Shown here: positions 52,101-64,000 of the stretch, one piece after another
Layout: each line of letters opens with the position of its first letter
Numbering within the stretch: the first letter of the stretch is position 1
DNA from: Atrichornis clamosus
Taxonomy: Eukaryota; Chordata; Aves; Passeriformes; Menuridae
NCBI GenBank assembly: GCA_013400975.1
Contig: WBMZ01009494.1
Location: forward strand, 35,408-99,407
Direction of reading: 5' to 3'
DNA length: 64,000 nt
Position numbers and translations under genes: made by a program
Notes under the pieces: generated by a model
Told to the model about the DNA's origin: nothing
The model's input: only the letters and a program-made list of their open reading frames with translations
The model's database searches: none

Positions 52101-54789
52101 CTTTTGGTGTATGTGATGAGTGCCTCCTACTGAAATCACGCATAGAAATACATCTGCCTGGAATCTAAGACCCACAGCTCTACTGGAGTTGAAAGGAAGG
52201 TGGTGTATTTTATCTTTGTTTTATCTGAGAGCTTTTTCTCCCATGCCACATTATTTCTTATTTAGAAGACTGCTTGAAGTTTTGTCCTATATTGTTCTCT
52301 CTTTTTATATACATGCTTCCATTACAGCAATTCAGATTTTAATGTGCACAGCAAATACATCAAAACAAAGTCATAAAACACCACAAACCTTCTTCTTCCT
52401 CTCCTTCTCCAAAATTTAAAAATTCTAGTTTCTATAGTGATCCTGGCTTTGTAGAGTTCCTCAAACATGTAAAAGACTGTGGGATGTGTATTCCTACCAG
52501 GAGTAGTTCTCTTTTATTTTGTGTATCAAAATAATCTCAAGAATCTGGCCCTGTATTATGTAATGTCAGGATTCGTACTCATCCAAAGAGGTTGTTAAAA
52601 CTATTACGTGCAAGCTGACAAGAAAGCTATGTTTAAACGTTCTACATGAAGCACTTAATTTTACATATGCTCATAAGGAAATGTTTCCTTGCCAAATGCT
52701 GGGTAAAACTTTCCATCATGGTTTGCTGAGGTGTTAAAGTGTCTGTTATCTGGTGTACAAAAAGATGGAGGAATCAGCTGCTTAAATTTAAGTCATAGTC
52801 TTTGTGTGGCCAAGAAAGCACAATTTCTCTGCTTTACTGTGTGTTATCTTTGATAAATTTCTGTAGATTGGTCAGAGCCCTGGCAAGCACAGTCACTGGT
52901 GCTGCTGCCTACTGCTTCTCCTTCTTAAAACCCTGAGTCAATAGTTTGCTTTGGTATAGAGCAACGTTTGCCCAATTTTTAAAATAATCAGTTTCTTCTG
53001 AGATCCATTGTCTTTCCAGTGGTGCCCACAAGTCCTTTTCCTTGATTCCATTTCTGCAGGCAGGCTGTGTTTGCAGGTGGGCATTTGAGAGCTTGAAGTA
53101 TATGTGTAGAATACAACCACATCTATACAGATGTTATGCATAAGTTGATTATTTCTGGCTTCAACACAGATAGGAGTCTAGAGAAACTCTGCACCTGACA
53201 CAAATTTCCCAGTTTCAGAGGTCCTATTCCTTCTATTTTTTTAGCTTTCTTGAGATGGGACTTTGGAGTTTCTTCTTGGTTGCTGCCGGTTTTGTCAGTT
53301 CTGTTTGACCTGGCGGGGTGCTGTGGCAGATCCCCCGCCTGCGCTGAGCTGGTGGTGCTCTGTGTGGTCCCGTGACTCACAGAAGAGGTGACTCCCACCA
53401 GTGTTTGCTTTCCTTGTCACGCGCTTCTCTTTGTATTTTGCCACCCACTTGCAGAGAAGGAGAAAACTTGTTCTCCCAGATCACCAGTCCATCATTTTGC
53501 ATATCATGAATCAAGAATGATGGTAACAAATGGCAGAGTTTGCATGTTTTGATACTCTATGATTGATGAATTTCACTTTAATAAATTCCACAGAAAATGT
53601 TAGTGCTGACTTTTCCTGCAAAGAGCTGGAAAATGTTGAAACATACTCCTAATACAGGGACAATTCGGATGAAATTTCAGCCTCATTGCACTTTATAGCA
53701 GTTTTGTTACAAATGTCATATACACAGTAATACCTCTAGAGAACAGACGTTATTATGTCTTTTGTACAGTTCTTGCATGAAACAGAAGGACACACAGTTC
53801 TGTACAAATTTTTCACAAGGGATATGAATGCTTATCCCACTCGTGAGCTTTAAAGACTATATATTTGCTATTTTAATTAGTTCAGTAGTCCAAAAAGAAA
53901 CTGAAAAAGAATTCATGAGAATTTGTTGGTACTCCTATCTATCAGTGATTTTGAAGGCTCATCTTAAACCTTTACCTAAAATACGTACTTCAGAATAGTT
54001 CCAAGCAAAGTTGTTTATGTGAAAATATTTTTGCAAGACTTCTCTCTCTAGTTACAATTGCAGTAACTTCTCATGAGTTAATGTCTGGCCTTTTGCCGAG
54101 GTTTAAAAAATCCAGAAACTAAGAAAACAGTCATCCAAAATTATGTCCCATATTTTTCCAGATGAAACATTTTATACATGTATTAAAAATAGTTAACAGT
54201 TTGCCTTACTGCCTTTTCTCTTAAATGAGGCAATAAATCTATTTAATTTTGTTAACAGCCATAATAACACTTCAAAGGACCCCTGATTTATTCCCTCTGT
54301 AATTGAGTTCAGCTTCCATTAGAATGGTTTATCACTAATTTTAAGCAATACATGACACAAAGGGTTTCTAAAATTATGATTGTGTGCATTAGCTATAGAA
54401 GGACTATAAATGTGAATTAACTAAACTTTGTCATGTCTTTCTGACAGGAAGAAATGAGGATATGGCTTGCAGAAAAGTTTGATTTTCTATGTAGTTTATA
54501 TTTATTGCCTCTGAGTTAAAGTAATAATGAAACAGTAATGGACCAGTGACCAAAATAAAATTTTAATAATGTAATACTCTGAATTTAAAATTCAATAGTT
54601 TTAATAGGGTTTTGGTTTGGTTTTTTTTTAATATAAAGCTGGCATGCTGATACCAGCAAGTCGGGGTGACATATCCCAAACTCCTTCCTGGTTTTCTCTG
54701 ATCTGCACCAAAATTGTGGTTTGAGCGATCTGCGTTGTACAGCAAGCACCCATCTCTCAGCTGTTCATGGATTTGTTTTCCCAGAAGCA
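49141..54789. other. Mostly AT-rich unique DNA with a few weak signals
   Basis: A CpG-containing segment lies at about 50200-50335 (AACGTGG, AGCGTAG, CCCGGCAAGACGACC), different from its AT-rich neighbours. A splice-consensus pair encloses 50977-51051 on the plus strand (GTTTTCTTTTTAG ... CCTG/GTAAGTG) but no frame is open across it, so at most a noncoding exon. On the minus strand 53195 to about 53400 is open for roughly 70 codons (including TDKTGSNQEETPKSHLKK) but has only a weak GTGCAG donor and no clear acceptor. An (AT)n stretch lies at 50520-50537. Confidence 0.4.
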
Positions 54790-55115
54790 AGTGCTGTGCG
54801 GGGGAACGACAAGCACGGGAGAAGCCCTAGCAGACGTCATTTTTTCCAGCATTGTCCTTGTTCCAACGAAAGACGTTGCACGTCCGCAGAATTATTGGCT
54901 GCCTCCAGCTCCGCCGGGCCTCTTTTCGCGTGCAGATGAAGAGCATCCTCGGAGGCGCGCCGCCGCCTCGGGGCCCCGCGCGGCGCGGGCGGGACGGCAG
55001 GTGGCGATCGGCGGAAGGCGACGGGCGAGCGCTCGGCGCCGGCACCCGCTGCCCGTGCTGCCCGTGCCTGGGGCTGGGCACCCCGCGGGGGCTGCTGCAG
55101 GCTCGCGGCCTGCGT
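54790..55115. promoter_or_regulatory. CpG island, candidate promoter
   Basis: The only strong CpG island in the window. By eye there are over 40 CpGs in about 325 bp, densest at 54940-55060 (GGCGCGCCGCCGCC, CCGCGCGGCGCGGGCGGG), while the surrounding DNA is AT-rich and CpG-poor. Promoter-like elements include a GC box (GGGCGGG near 54987), a CRE-like GACGTCA at about 54834 and an inverted CCAAT box (ATTGG near 54894). A GTGAGG donor-like site follows at 55114 (CCTGC/GTGAGG), which would allow a plus-strand first exon ending at 55113. Open frames exist on both strands but mainly reflect base composition. Direction and target gene are undetermined: an internal or alternative promoter, a lncRNA start or a separate small gene are all possible. 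Confidence 0.65.
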
Positions 55116-58100
55116 GAGGTGTTGCATTTCACTAAGAAGATGCCTGTTCTTCTCATGTCATCTAACAAATAACTCTTGCTAGGAATGAAATGAATTGCGC
55201 ACGTAAATCTTCCCTTCCACGTCCATTAAAACGAAAATAGGCCTCTAAAGCAGCTGTGTCAACTTGGCTGTTCTCTAAAGATGTGGTGCCTGAGTGCTTT
55301 CTCAATTTGTGACATATATCACTGTACCTCAGGAATCGTCAGGTTCACATACGTTGCTGAGTGTTTGTAGGTGTCCACTGACTGCTTGATGGAGATTAGG
55401 AAGTGGGCCCTTACGTTTTAAATAGGATATGCATATACTTAAAGAAAAGCCTGCTTAGTGGCTGAGGGGATGCTTTCTAATCTCAGATACATAGCATGCA
55501 CTGCCTGTTTACTATATGTGGAGAACCATGATACTGAGCCGAGATTAGTGTGGAATTGAACTTGTACATTCTGAAATAAGTTACCTGCAAATTGATAAAT
55601 ACTTTAAAATAATTTTGTGAACCGTAGAGGTAGGGTTCTTTTCTTCTTTTTAAGTATATTAGCAGCTTTTCTAAGCATTTTTCTAAAGCCTCTATTTAAA
55701 GGCCAGTATGCAACTTGGGTGTGACCTTTGGTAGGATGATTCACAAATCACTCTGGCATGAATAGTTTGATACTCACATTTGTTCTCTTTGTATCTGCAA
55801 TTGCAAGTCATAGGGGACTAATTGGTTTAGTTTTAGAAGCAACCACAATTCAGTGGGAATGCTGCATCTTTCACATAAGGTGAATTATTTTGAAGTATCT
55901 TCCTATTTACTTGGTTTTGGCTTTGTTTTCTTTTCTTTCTTCCTGAAGAAACATCCTCATCTTTCTGAAGGTGAAGCTTTGTTTTCTTAATACTTTATAA
56001 TCATCAGAGAAGGCTGATTGTTAAAATGCCTCAATTGGCAAAAACCCAGTACAATACACAGTGGACAGAGTAATATTTAAATATTTGTAAGTCTCTTCCT
56101 ATTATGTAATCTTAAGCAATAAGAAGCCAAAAAGTATTCTGGTTTTTGCTGTGAACCTTGTTCACCTCGCACAGTACTTTGTGCTCATGTGCTGCTCAGA
56201 GAACCCTCCCTTTGCTGATTGAATAGCATAGAAAAAGACTCGCTGTCCTTTTTTTATTAGCTGAAGTAGAAAAATATAAAACTTCTTACTATTCATTGTG
56301 CTAGACAATTCTTTTGAACACCTCCATGTACATGAAGATGCTTGTATGCTGAATTACAGGGAAAACCCAATTCAAGAGGATTAAGTCCTCACTTAGATGG
56401 TAGATGAAGTCCTTTTTGATGGCAATCATGTAACTAGTCCACTGTTACTGCCTCATCCTTTTTTTATGTAGCCTAGTTTCATGGGGAAAGTTCCTTGTCT
56501 TCCAATGTCCTCTTTGCAATATCTCTGCAGTAAATAATTCTGTGTCAGCAGAAACACTGTTCTGTCAGGCAACCTCTGTTTTGTAACAGTTTTGAAACCT
56601 ACTTATATAGTATAACATTTGTTTTAAATAGTAGTTTATTGCAAGTTATTAGGGGACACATTTGGAAGTTGCAGTGTGTTTTTTTCAGGGTTTAGGTCAG
56701 TAGTGTTTTCTCTATCATCTGCAAGAAAGGAGTAAATGTGTTTTATTTTCTCTGTGTATATTTCCAGGGCTGATGCGTCATAGTCAATAAAGCATTTGGA
56801 CTTTTCTGTGCATAGTAACATGTCTGAATAGCCCTAGACACAACTGCTGTGTTCTGCCATCTTCACAACAAAACATCAAAAGATCTGAGCCACCTAGATT
56901 TTAATGAAAATAACATTTTGTTAATAGTTTCTATAAAACCACCTTACCAAATTCCTGAAGAAGTCAATAAACAAGAGAAATAAGCCTGTAAATAAGATAA
57001 GCACCATGTTTATCAATGCCTAATCCAGAACACTTTCATTGTATAATCTACCAAATCCATAGAACAAAAATATGAATTTTGAAAGTAACTGTTCTGATAG
57101 AAAAGATCTGGTGTAGTTTTGACAGCAGCATTTTATAGACATTATAGTTAATCACTCTTTTCTTAAAGGAATTAATGAGCAAAACCATTCAATGCTCTGA
57201 ATTTAGCCACATGATTTTAGCTCAAACTTGTGTAATAAATCCCCAACCAATCATGAAGTAAATGATCATGAAAGCATAAATATTACAGCTTTAAGACTTG
57301 ATTTAGGAAACACTAAAAACTGTTAAATCGTGAACAGCCTGTCTCTTATAACTGACAGAGAACTTTTTATTATGTGCTTCTAGATTTTTAAGGCAATGTT
57401 ATTCACTACTGGAAGTAATTTCTTTTAATGAAGAACTAATTAAAAAACAAGGACTTATTAGTGGAGGCTTTTCACTTAGACCAGCTCAGATGCCAGAGAA
57501 ATATCTATTTCCTCCCACTTACCATAGATGCTGAACACCCATCTCTTCTGTGGAAGGTGATAGGAAATAAGTATGCTCAAAATGTATTGCAAAGGGCCTG
57601 TGGTTAGCAGCACCTCCCAGCAATCATTAACTGAAGCAAAAATGGGGAGAAACAGGTTTTAATTAAAAATTGCTTCTCCAGAGTCTGCTGCTTGTAGCTG
57701 CATATTGCTGAAGGGTGAAATAGTTTGCGAAACAAGCTGACTGAAAAAAAGAAATTCAGGTTATTAAACCTTGGTTTTTACAAGTAGAGGCGCCCACAGT
57801 ATTATGCAGTACTTCTGTCCACAAGATTCAATATGATCTGTATTTTGGTGATTACATCAGGAACACTTCCTGAAGGTAGATGTCTTTTGAACTTTGCTGT
57901 GCTGCTGATTACAGCTATTAAGATGCTGGAGTGTGGCAAGAGAGCAGAATGAGAAAAATCCTGCATTCTGGCTATAGCAGTTAAATGCTTCTCAGAAGCA
58001 TGCTGTGCTGCCTCTGCTGCAGACTACTTACGTGGTTTTGATTAAGTCACTTAACTGTAAATCTTAACAGACAATCAAGAGCTGGTCTTGACACATCATC

Positions 58101-58722
58101 TCCATTCTTAACACTTGAGAGCATCTAAGGTTTCCAGTTCTCAAGAATTCCCAGTAAGAATGACAAAATTTCTTTGGTCATGTAATACTGTGCTGGATGT
58201 AAAATTAATGGTTTTGGCTGCAATTTGCCAATGCCTGTCTTAATTACTGATACATATTAAAAAGTCAAAAACAAGCTCATCTCAAGTTGCACAGAAGAAA
58301 AGAGACTGAATCACTGGGATACAATGGCAATATAGAGAAATACAGCTTTTTCTGGATGGGTGTTAGCAAGATTATGTTAATTGTATGGCCAAATCTCAAG
58401 CAATACAGTACCTTTTTATTCAGAGAGCAACATCAGAATGTCAAAAATATTTTTAAAGTGTTGTCAGGAGACAAGGTATCAAGTCACAAAGAGTTTCATC
58501 ATCCAGAGTAGTTCATTATGCTGCATTTTAGGAAATGTGAAATAAGTCTAGTAATATAATCAATTTAGAAAGTTTCATGGTGATTTGTCCTGACAAATAA
58601 GGAAAACAAGCCAACCTAAAAGTGCTGTGCAGCTATTATTAAGATAAGAAGCCCAGCCATACGACTCATGTTTAATGCTTAGAATAGAATACATCAATGT
58701 ATAAAAATTATCAAAAGGAAAA
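55116..58722. other. AT-rich unique DNA with decoy splice pairs
   Basis: No supported gene. A 25-nt minus-strand microexon-like segment (57523-57547) has excellent splice sites (TTTCCTATCACCTTCCACAG and CTATG/GTAAGTG). Including it would shift the frame of the 47.1 kb candidate into a stop, so I do not accept it as part of that chain. A 7-nt acceptor-donor pair near 56950 is probably chance. Confidence 0.45.
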
Positions 58723-59300
58723 CATGGACAGACTGGATTGATGGGCCAAGGCCAGTCACATGAGTTTCAACAAGGGTAAGTGCTGGGTCCTGCACTTGTG
58801 TCACAACAACCCCAGGCAGCGCTACAGGCTGGGGACAGAGCGGCTGGAAACCAGCCCAAGGAAAAAGGACCTGTGGGTGCTGATTGACAGCAGCTGAACA
58901 CGAGCCAGTGTGTGCCCAGGTGGCCCAGAGGGCCAGTGGCATCCTGGCCTGTATCAGCAGTAGTGTGGCCAGCAGGATGGCGATCATCCCTCTGTACCCA
59001 ACACTGGTGAGCCTGCACCACAAATTCTGTGTTCAGTTTTGGGCCCCTTACTTAAAACAAAGACATTGAAGTGCTGAGTGTGTCAAAAGAATGACAACAG
59101 AGCTGCTGAAGGGTCTGCAGCACAAGACTTTTGAGAAGTGGCTGAGGGAGCTGGGCTGGTATAGCCTGCAGGAGGCTCAGGGCTGACCTTATCCCTCTCT
59201 ACAGTTACCTGAAAGAAGGTTCTAACCAGGTGGGGGTCAGTCTCTTCTCCCAGGCAACCAGCAACAAGACAAAAGGAAGTGGCCTTCAGCATCATCAGCT
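58723..59300 (+). mobile_element. CR1 LINE ORF2 fragment lacking its 3' end
   Basis: Plus-strand CR1 starting at 'ggacagactggattgatgg' and running through 'ctgcacttgtgtcacaacaa', 'gtgtgcccaggtggcccaga', 'gtacccaacactggtgagcc' and 'cttctcccaggcaaccagca'. It parallels positions 45490-46040 of the larger copy, but stops near 59300 without the 3' UTR and tail. Since CR1 normally loses its 5' side and keeps the 3' end, the missing 3' part points to a later deletion or rearrangement. Shared variants with the 45.3 kb copy place both in one subfamily. Confidence 0.94.
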
Positions 59301-62300
59301 AGGGATAGCTGAGTGAAATTAATGAAAAGTATCCATCATCTATGGTACCAGTCTGCATTCTCTTCCCAATTACAATATTGCATCTTCAGTTCGAAAATGC
59401 AACTATGACGTTGCATCCAGTATGATTTATCTTGATTGAAGTTTTAGAAATAGTTAGTTAATATTGATCTTTCATAGCCTATCCTTAATTAGCCAAAACA
59501 CCAAATGATTTTCAACAGCAAGACTGGAAATGCATGAAATCTTTTACTGTGTTCTGTAACTTTAAACTTTCTGGAAAGGCTTATCATGTTTATATGCAAG
59601 TAAATCAAATAGTACTAGGAAATGTTCCTGGGTGGTCAAACACAATCATCTGTAGTAGTAATCTGTTGGCCCAGACTCTGGCACACTTTTCATTCACACT
59701 AATTTATACTTTTTCCAGGCAATTACTAATTATGGTGTGGGAATAGGACTGTTGCAGGGACCATTCCCAATAAGCAGTTTGCATGCAGGCTCTTTGGACA
59801 CTTCAGTGTTGACTAGCATATTTGTGTATTCTACCGTGCCAGTTGGCCACAACAATTGGGAACTTTCCCAAGCACATTTAGTTTACTCCTATAAATACAG
59901 CTTTCCATTTCCCTCTAATGATGTCACAGCCTCCATGCCAACTCTGTTACCTCTTCTTTTTTGGCTTTGTCACATTATGCCTGCCTCGTTCTTGCTTCAT
60001 TAATAGCAACTCTGGAAATGGACAGTGACAGTGAAACACAGTAATGGTGGGATGGGATTACTTGGGAGGATGATCTTGTCTAACTGAAACAATAAGCAAC
60101 TGAACTGAAGAAGAAGTATTTGAAAGGGTATCCAGGAAAGAGATTTGTGTTTGTTTTAAGTTGCCAATAATATAAAAGCTTATTTTTAGCCCTCATGAAA
60201 AGGGATGGTTTTTGACCATGGAATTTGATCAAACATGTCATTTTAAATTGAACAATAACATTCAGTGTTCCAAAATGAACATTTTGTTCTCTAATAACTT
60301 TTTGCTGTATTACCTTTTAGATGCATTAATTGCAAAAATCAAATTTCAGAAATTAGGAAGAATTTTTGAAGGTCTTGTAAAGCAAATTAAGAGTTCACTG
60401 GTTACTTTAATATATGAACAGTTCAAAGACATATAAAGCAATGTAATGTCTTGGTTAATTTGCACTTAAACCAAGTTCATCTATTCAGGTATTATGAGGC
60501 GGAGTGTATATAATAGAAAATCATGGGGAGATAATTGTGAATGAGTCATTAGAAATTTTTAAAAAATAAAATCACAAGTTTTATTTAAATTGTTGACTCA
60601 TCTGTGATTTATTTGCCCAACTGTTCTATCTTGCTTGTCTGTCAAACCACGTCCATGGTCATCTGAATCTTTTCAGTTAAACAGACTGTTCAAATGTAGA
60701 AAACCGTTCTGCTATTTAATGAAATACCTTTCTTGGTCAATATCTGAAAACTTTGAGTTAGAATTGTATTTGTGCTGGTCTAAATTGGTTCATATGCCAC
60801 CTGTTTATTCTGAGGTGCAATGCTGTTCAACCTTGGGAAACCACACTTAACTGCAATTTCAATGCCATTTTCCACGAGCCAACTAGAAAGTTTGGAGTCT
60901 TGGTAAATGGACAGGAGTAGGAGTAAGATAAAATGTTTCCTTTTGATTTCCATCTGGCTGTGCAGAGAAGAAGCAAGAAATATTCTATCATAGTAAGCTA
61001 CTATCTGGAGATGTAGAAACAGATACTGAAAATTTTGGGGGGTAAGAAGGAATTTTAAAGTGAAGAGAAGCTGTCAGAATTAACACTGTTTAGCTAAAGA
61101 TGAAGGAAGCCCCTATTTATGTAAAATGTAACTTCTATAGAGGAGCTACACAAAATGTGTCTGTTTTTTTTTAAGAGAAGAGAGGCCAGTGGGTGAAGAG
61201 GAAAGATGAGAAAAGGTAAAGCTGATGTAGTTAAACAAATTATAGTCCATGCATAATTTTTTTCTGTGGTTATCTTTCCCATAAGGTAATGCTAAGAATA
61301 TGTACTATGTCAGACTCAGGAAAGGACTAAACCTTTATATGGATAATGCAGGTTAAAGCTGTAGTTGGCTTGTGCCATTTTTTTTAAAAATAATTTTTTT
61401 CTTAATTCACTACCATTAGGAAAAATTTCTACGCATGACAAGTACTGTCGGTTTACTATTCCATTTGCCACAGATGCATATATTTTGTATACATTTTAAG
61501 ATATATATATATAGTGTGCTGCAGTCTTTTAAGAATTTTCTTGCCACTTTAAGAACATACTAACTAGCATTACCACTACTTGACACTAATCAAAATTTAA
61601 AGCTGAAATATAGTATGTGAAATTATATGAAATTCTAAACCAAATTCTGAGCTTTTAATAGTAATAAATGTCTGTCATATCTATGTAATGCACATAAGAA
61701 ACATGCTGCAGTGAACATGAAATAAGCCTGGATATAGTGCTAAAAATTAGGAACTGCCTGGCCTGAGGTTCCTATGTTATTTAACCTTACAAATGTGATT
61801 TAACTTGTTTGTGTCACACTCTGTCCTTTCATAAAACATGACTAATTTTGCAGTTAATTTTGTTGTGCCCCATAATGTTCTGTATCTTAACATCTTGGGA
61901 TGTTAATCTTGAGTGCGATTATAACAGCAGATTTAATCTGGATGTGACTGTGAATTTGTTTCTGCGGATGTTGCTTTTCACATAAATTGCTTTAGGAAAT
62001 TAGGAAAAGCCATTTTCAGGGTTTGTATGCTTTTGTTTTTGTTTCACATAGTTATAGGAATAATTATTTCTGATAGTAATTTTCCCTCAGGTGTACTTAA
62101 TCAGTGGTGGGATTTTTTTGTCATTGATTATAATATCTTCTTGTCATGTTTTGATAGCTTGTTTAACATTCAGTTCAGGCTCCCAGGGTAGGATTCACTG
62201 CACCTAACTTCAGATATCTAGAGCGTAGGCATTTCTGTCTTTACTGCCTCCCACCTCTGTGGTGTGATTCATCTCAAACTAAAATAGACATCTAAAATAG

Positions 62301-62466
62301 GTCAGAAACAGTGCCCCTTGAAAGTGCCTGCCTTTATTGACTGTAAAGGGAACCTGTGATAACACACAAGAGACACTGACACTTACACTGCAAATAAAGC
62401 CCACCAGAAGACGCCAAGGTTAATTTCTGCCATTGCTTCCATGAAAGAAAGAAATGGAAAAGTTAC
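59301..62466. other. AT-rich unique DNA, no gene seen
   Basis: No recognisable feature apart from a short (AT)n run at 61501-61513. Possibly intron of the minus-strand candidate gene. Confidence 0.5.
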
Positions 62467-62611
62467 CTTTCCATGATGAGGAGATTTCAATGAGTCCTTG
62501 CTCAATAGCAGCCACATAATTCTCAGCTTTCCATCTGCTATCATTCCACCTGAGACTCTCTGTCCATGAGAAATTTTCTTCTTTTGGTCTAGAATCTTTA
62601 TAGTCTTGCCA
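62467..62611 (-). CDS. Candidate internal coding exon (145 nt), gene unknown
   Basis: On the minus strand 145 nt are open in one frame: 48 codons from phase 0, plus one base (phase 1 end). The peptide starts WQDYKDSRPKEENF, continues SWTESLRWNDSRWKAEN and ends YVAAIEQGLIEISSSWK. It looks like ordinary globular protein sequence, rich in Trp and charged residues. The donor is good (TGGAAAG/GTAACT). The acceptor is the weak point: CTGGAAGTTTAG has a poor pyrimidine tract, and the TAG is itself an in-frame stop, so the exon cannot extend further upstream in this frame. It joins in phase to the 47.1 kb candidate. I do not recognise the family. Confidence 0.45.
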
Positions 62612-64000
62612 CTAAACTTCCAGCATTTTCAAAATGAGCTTGTGGGTGCAGAACACCAGGCAATAGTAATCTGCTGCCATGTAGAAGGGACAAGGTTTTG
62701 TTTAAAGATGAGAGCAGTACTCTGTCAGTATCACAGTGTTTAATTTAGGTTTCACTACATGTTTATGCTTTTGTCAAGTAACTTGTCCTGACCAAGTGTA
62801 GGCTGTTAGACTGGGATCTTTAATAATAGCAGTTCTATCTCATTTAATATTGGCACACACATTTGTTAATCATCAATCCATCTTCATCTAAGTTTTCTAC
62901 CTTGAGATACAGATTAAGCTGTAAGAATGTTAAGAAAAAAAAAAAATATATATTACACTGCTCATAAGTTTATGGCACTTTTTAGATGGCATGGCAAGAT
63001 AAATCATGAATAATGCTGCTTAGTCACTTGTATGATGAATATTGAAGTCATCCTGACTGGATGCAGAAAGGAAATAGAATATACTTTTACTTTTCCTATC
63101 TCCTAGAAGTACTATCTTATTTACTTAATATCCTAGCTTACTTTTTTTTTTTCCAAAACATGTTTAATGAAACATAAAGGTGGCTATTGTGAAGATTAAG
63201 ACTTCATCAATTTTTTTGAATTTAGCAAGTTTTGAAACCATTCAGCCCAAAGATTGGAAAAATAGTGGGTTTATACTGTTGTCTTTTGACTTTTCTTTTA
63301 GAATTTTCAGGAACATAAATAGGGTAATTGAAAATCAACATTAAATCAGCATTAATCAGCACAGCATATTTTATGATTGCCCAAGTCTGAATTGCGAATT
63401 AAATAAAAAATCAAAAGTATTTAGTTCAATAGAATTCACATTTTCTACCACTGGAAAATTATCTTTCAGCTTTATTTGCATATCACAATTTTCTTCACAG
63501 TAAAATGCCACGCTTGCTTCTACTTATTTTAGCTATGCAGTTGCTGGATCATTCTTTATTTTTGTAATAGTTTGTAAGGGGAAATGAAAGTCTGCTGAGT
63601 CAAGATCTAGAACAGCCATTTGCCCTCAGGACAGTATTGACTGGTTTTTTTATAATCTTATATCTTTTTGCTGCTGGAAAGATGATTTTAGACAGTATCA
63701 GTACACAAACACTACCATTGCACTTTTAGAACAAAAAAACTTAAAAAAAAAATGGCATTAAGAGGTTAAGGACAAGCACAAGGATGCATTTTTTGAAGAG
63801 ACTGTTTCTGCCTTCTACCATGACCACTTATAATGCTGTGTGTATGACAATGAAGAGATGTGCATCACAGCAAAGTCCTGAGGTCTTTTCAAGATAATAG
63901 GTTATTACTGATTTGTGACGTGTACCTAAGGAAAAAAAAATTTGATTGCTTGTATGTAGCTATAAATGAGAATTTTGCATTTGTTTTGGTTTGAGCCTGG
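62612..64000. other. AT-rich unique DNA with one strong acceptor-like site
   Basis: On the minus strand a 12-T tract plus CTTAACATTCTTACAG (ending at 62919) forms an excellent 3' splice site. The following 18 nt (62901-62918) could be a phase-0 microexon ending at CTCAAG/GTAGAA, which would fit before the exon at 62467-62611, but the donor is mediocre and the intron would be only about 290 bp. Nothing else is recognised to the window end. Confidence 0.4.
62935..62946. repeat. Poly-A run (12 A) followed by TA repeat
   Basis: Twelve A then TATATATTA; on the minus strand it provides the pyrimidine tract of the acceptor-like site at 62919. Confidence 0.85.

Noticed and set aside
53195..53400. 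Minus-strand frame of about 70 codons, hydrophilic (TGSNQEETPKSHLKKAKK)
   Set aside because: Reads like disordered protein but has only a weak GTGCAG donor, no clear acceptor and no phase link to other candidates. Worth a database search, but not called.
54827..55172. Several 95-116 codon frames on both strands over the CpG island
   Set aside because: High GC removes stop codons; Arg, Pro, Ala and Gly-rich translations in every frame reflect composition and are not evidence of a gene.
57523..57547. 25-nt minus-strand microexon-like segment with excellent splice sites
   Set aside because: Its inclusion would push the 47086-47142 candidate into a frame with a stop; all frames of such a short segment are open by chance.
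1..64000. CRISPR arrays, tRNA/rRNA genes, phage or bacterial systems
   Set aside because: No spaced direct repeats, no tRNA cloverleaf with A/B boxes, no rRNA core sequence and no operon-like coding density were seen; the window is vertebrate noncoding DNA.

Overview
This is vertebrate nuclear DNA, almost certainly from a bird. It is AT-rich and CpG-poor. The interspersed repeats are nearly all CR1 LINE fragments, and several keep the avian CR1 3' tail built on ATTCTATGA-type repeats. No bacterial gene, operon, tRNA, rRNA or CRISPR array is visible. I cannot name the species. I found no novel self-contained biological system here. The window looks like intron or intergenic sequence of a large avian locus.

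Repeats, left to right: an LTR-like block with a nested CR1 (2.5-3.5 kb); CR1 copies at 5.6-6.2 (-), 10.0-10.4 (-), 12.9-13.7 (+, internally deleted), 22.0 (+, tail only), 31.6-32.0 (+), 32.0-32.2 (-), 38.8-39.6 (-, internally deleted and carrying an N-flanked duplication), 45.3-46.3 (+, with the RT catalytic motif) and 58.7-59.3 kb (+); an ancient MIR-like SINE at 36.1 kb and a fainter one at 16.9 kb. Most long open frames, including the longest in the window (minus strand, 45341-46129), are antisense or sense shadows of CR1.

Possible genes: no complete gene is present. Three minus-strand segments (62467-62611, 47086-47142, 17420-17542) look like internal coding exons. Each is open in one frame and flanked by splice consensus, and all three are joined by phase-1 introns, so they would splice in frame into one product. 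They may belong to one minus-strand gene with introns of 15-30 kb running through the window. I could not recognise the protein, and chance exon look-alikes are common at this scale.

Regulatory DNA: a compact CpG island at about 54.8-55.1 kb is the only strong promoter-like element. A weaker GC/CpG-rich patch lies at 48.9-49.1 kb. The rest is single-copy AT-rich DNA with short tandem duplications and homopolymer runs.
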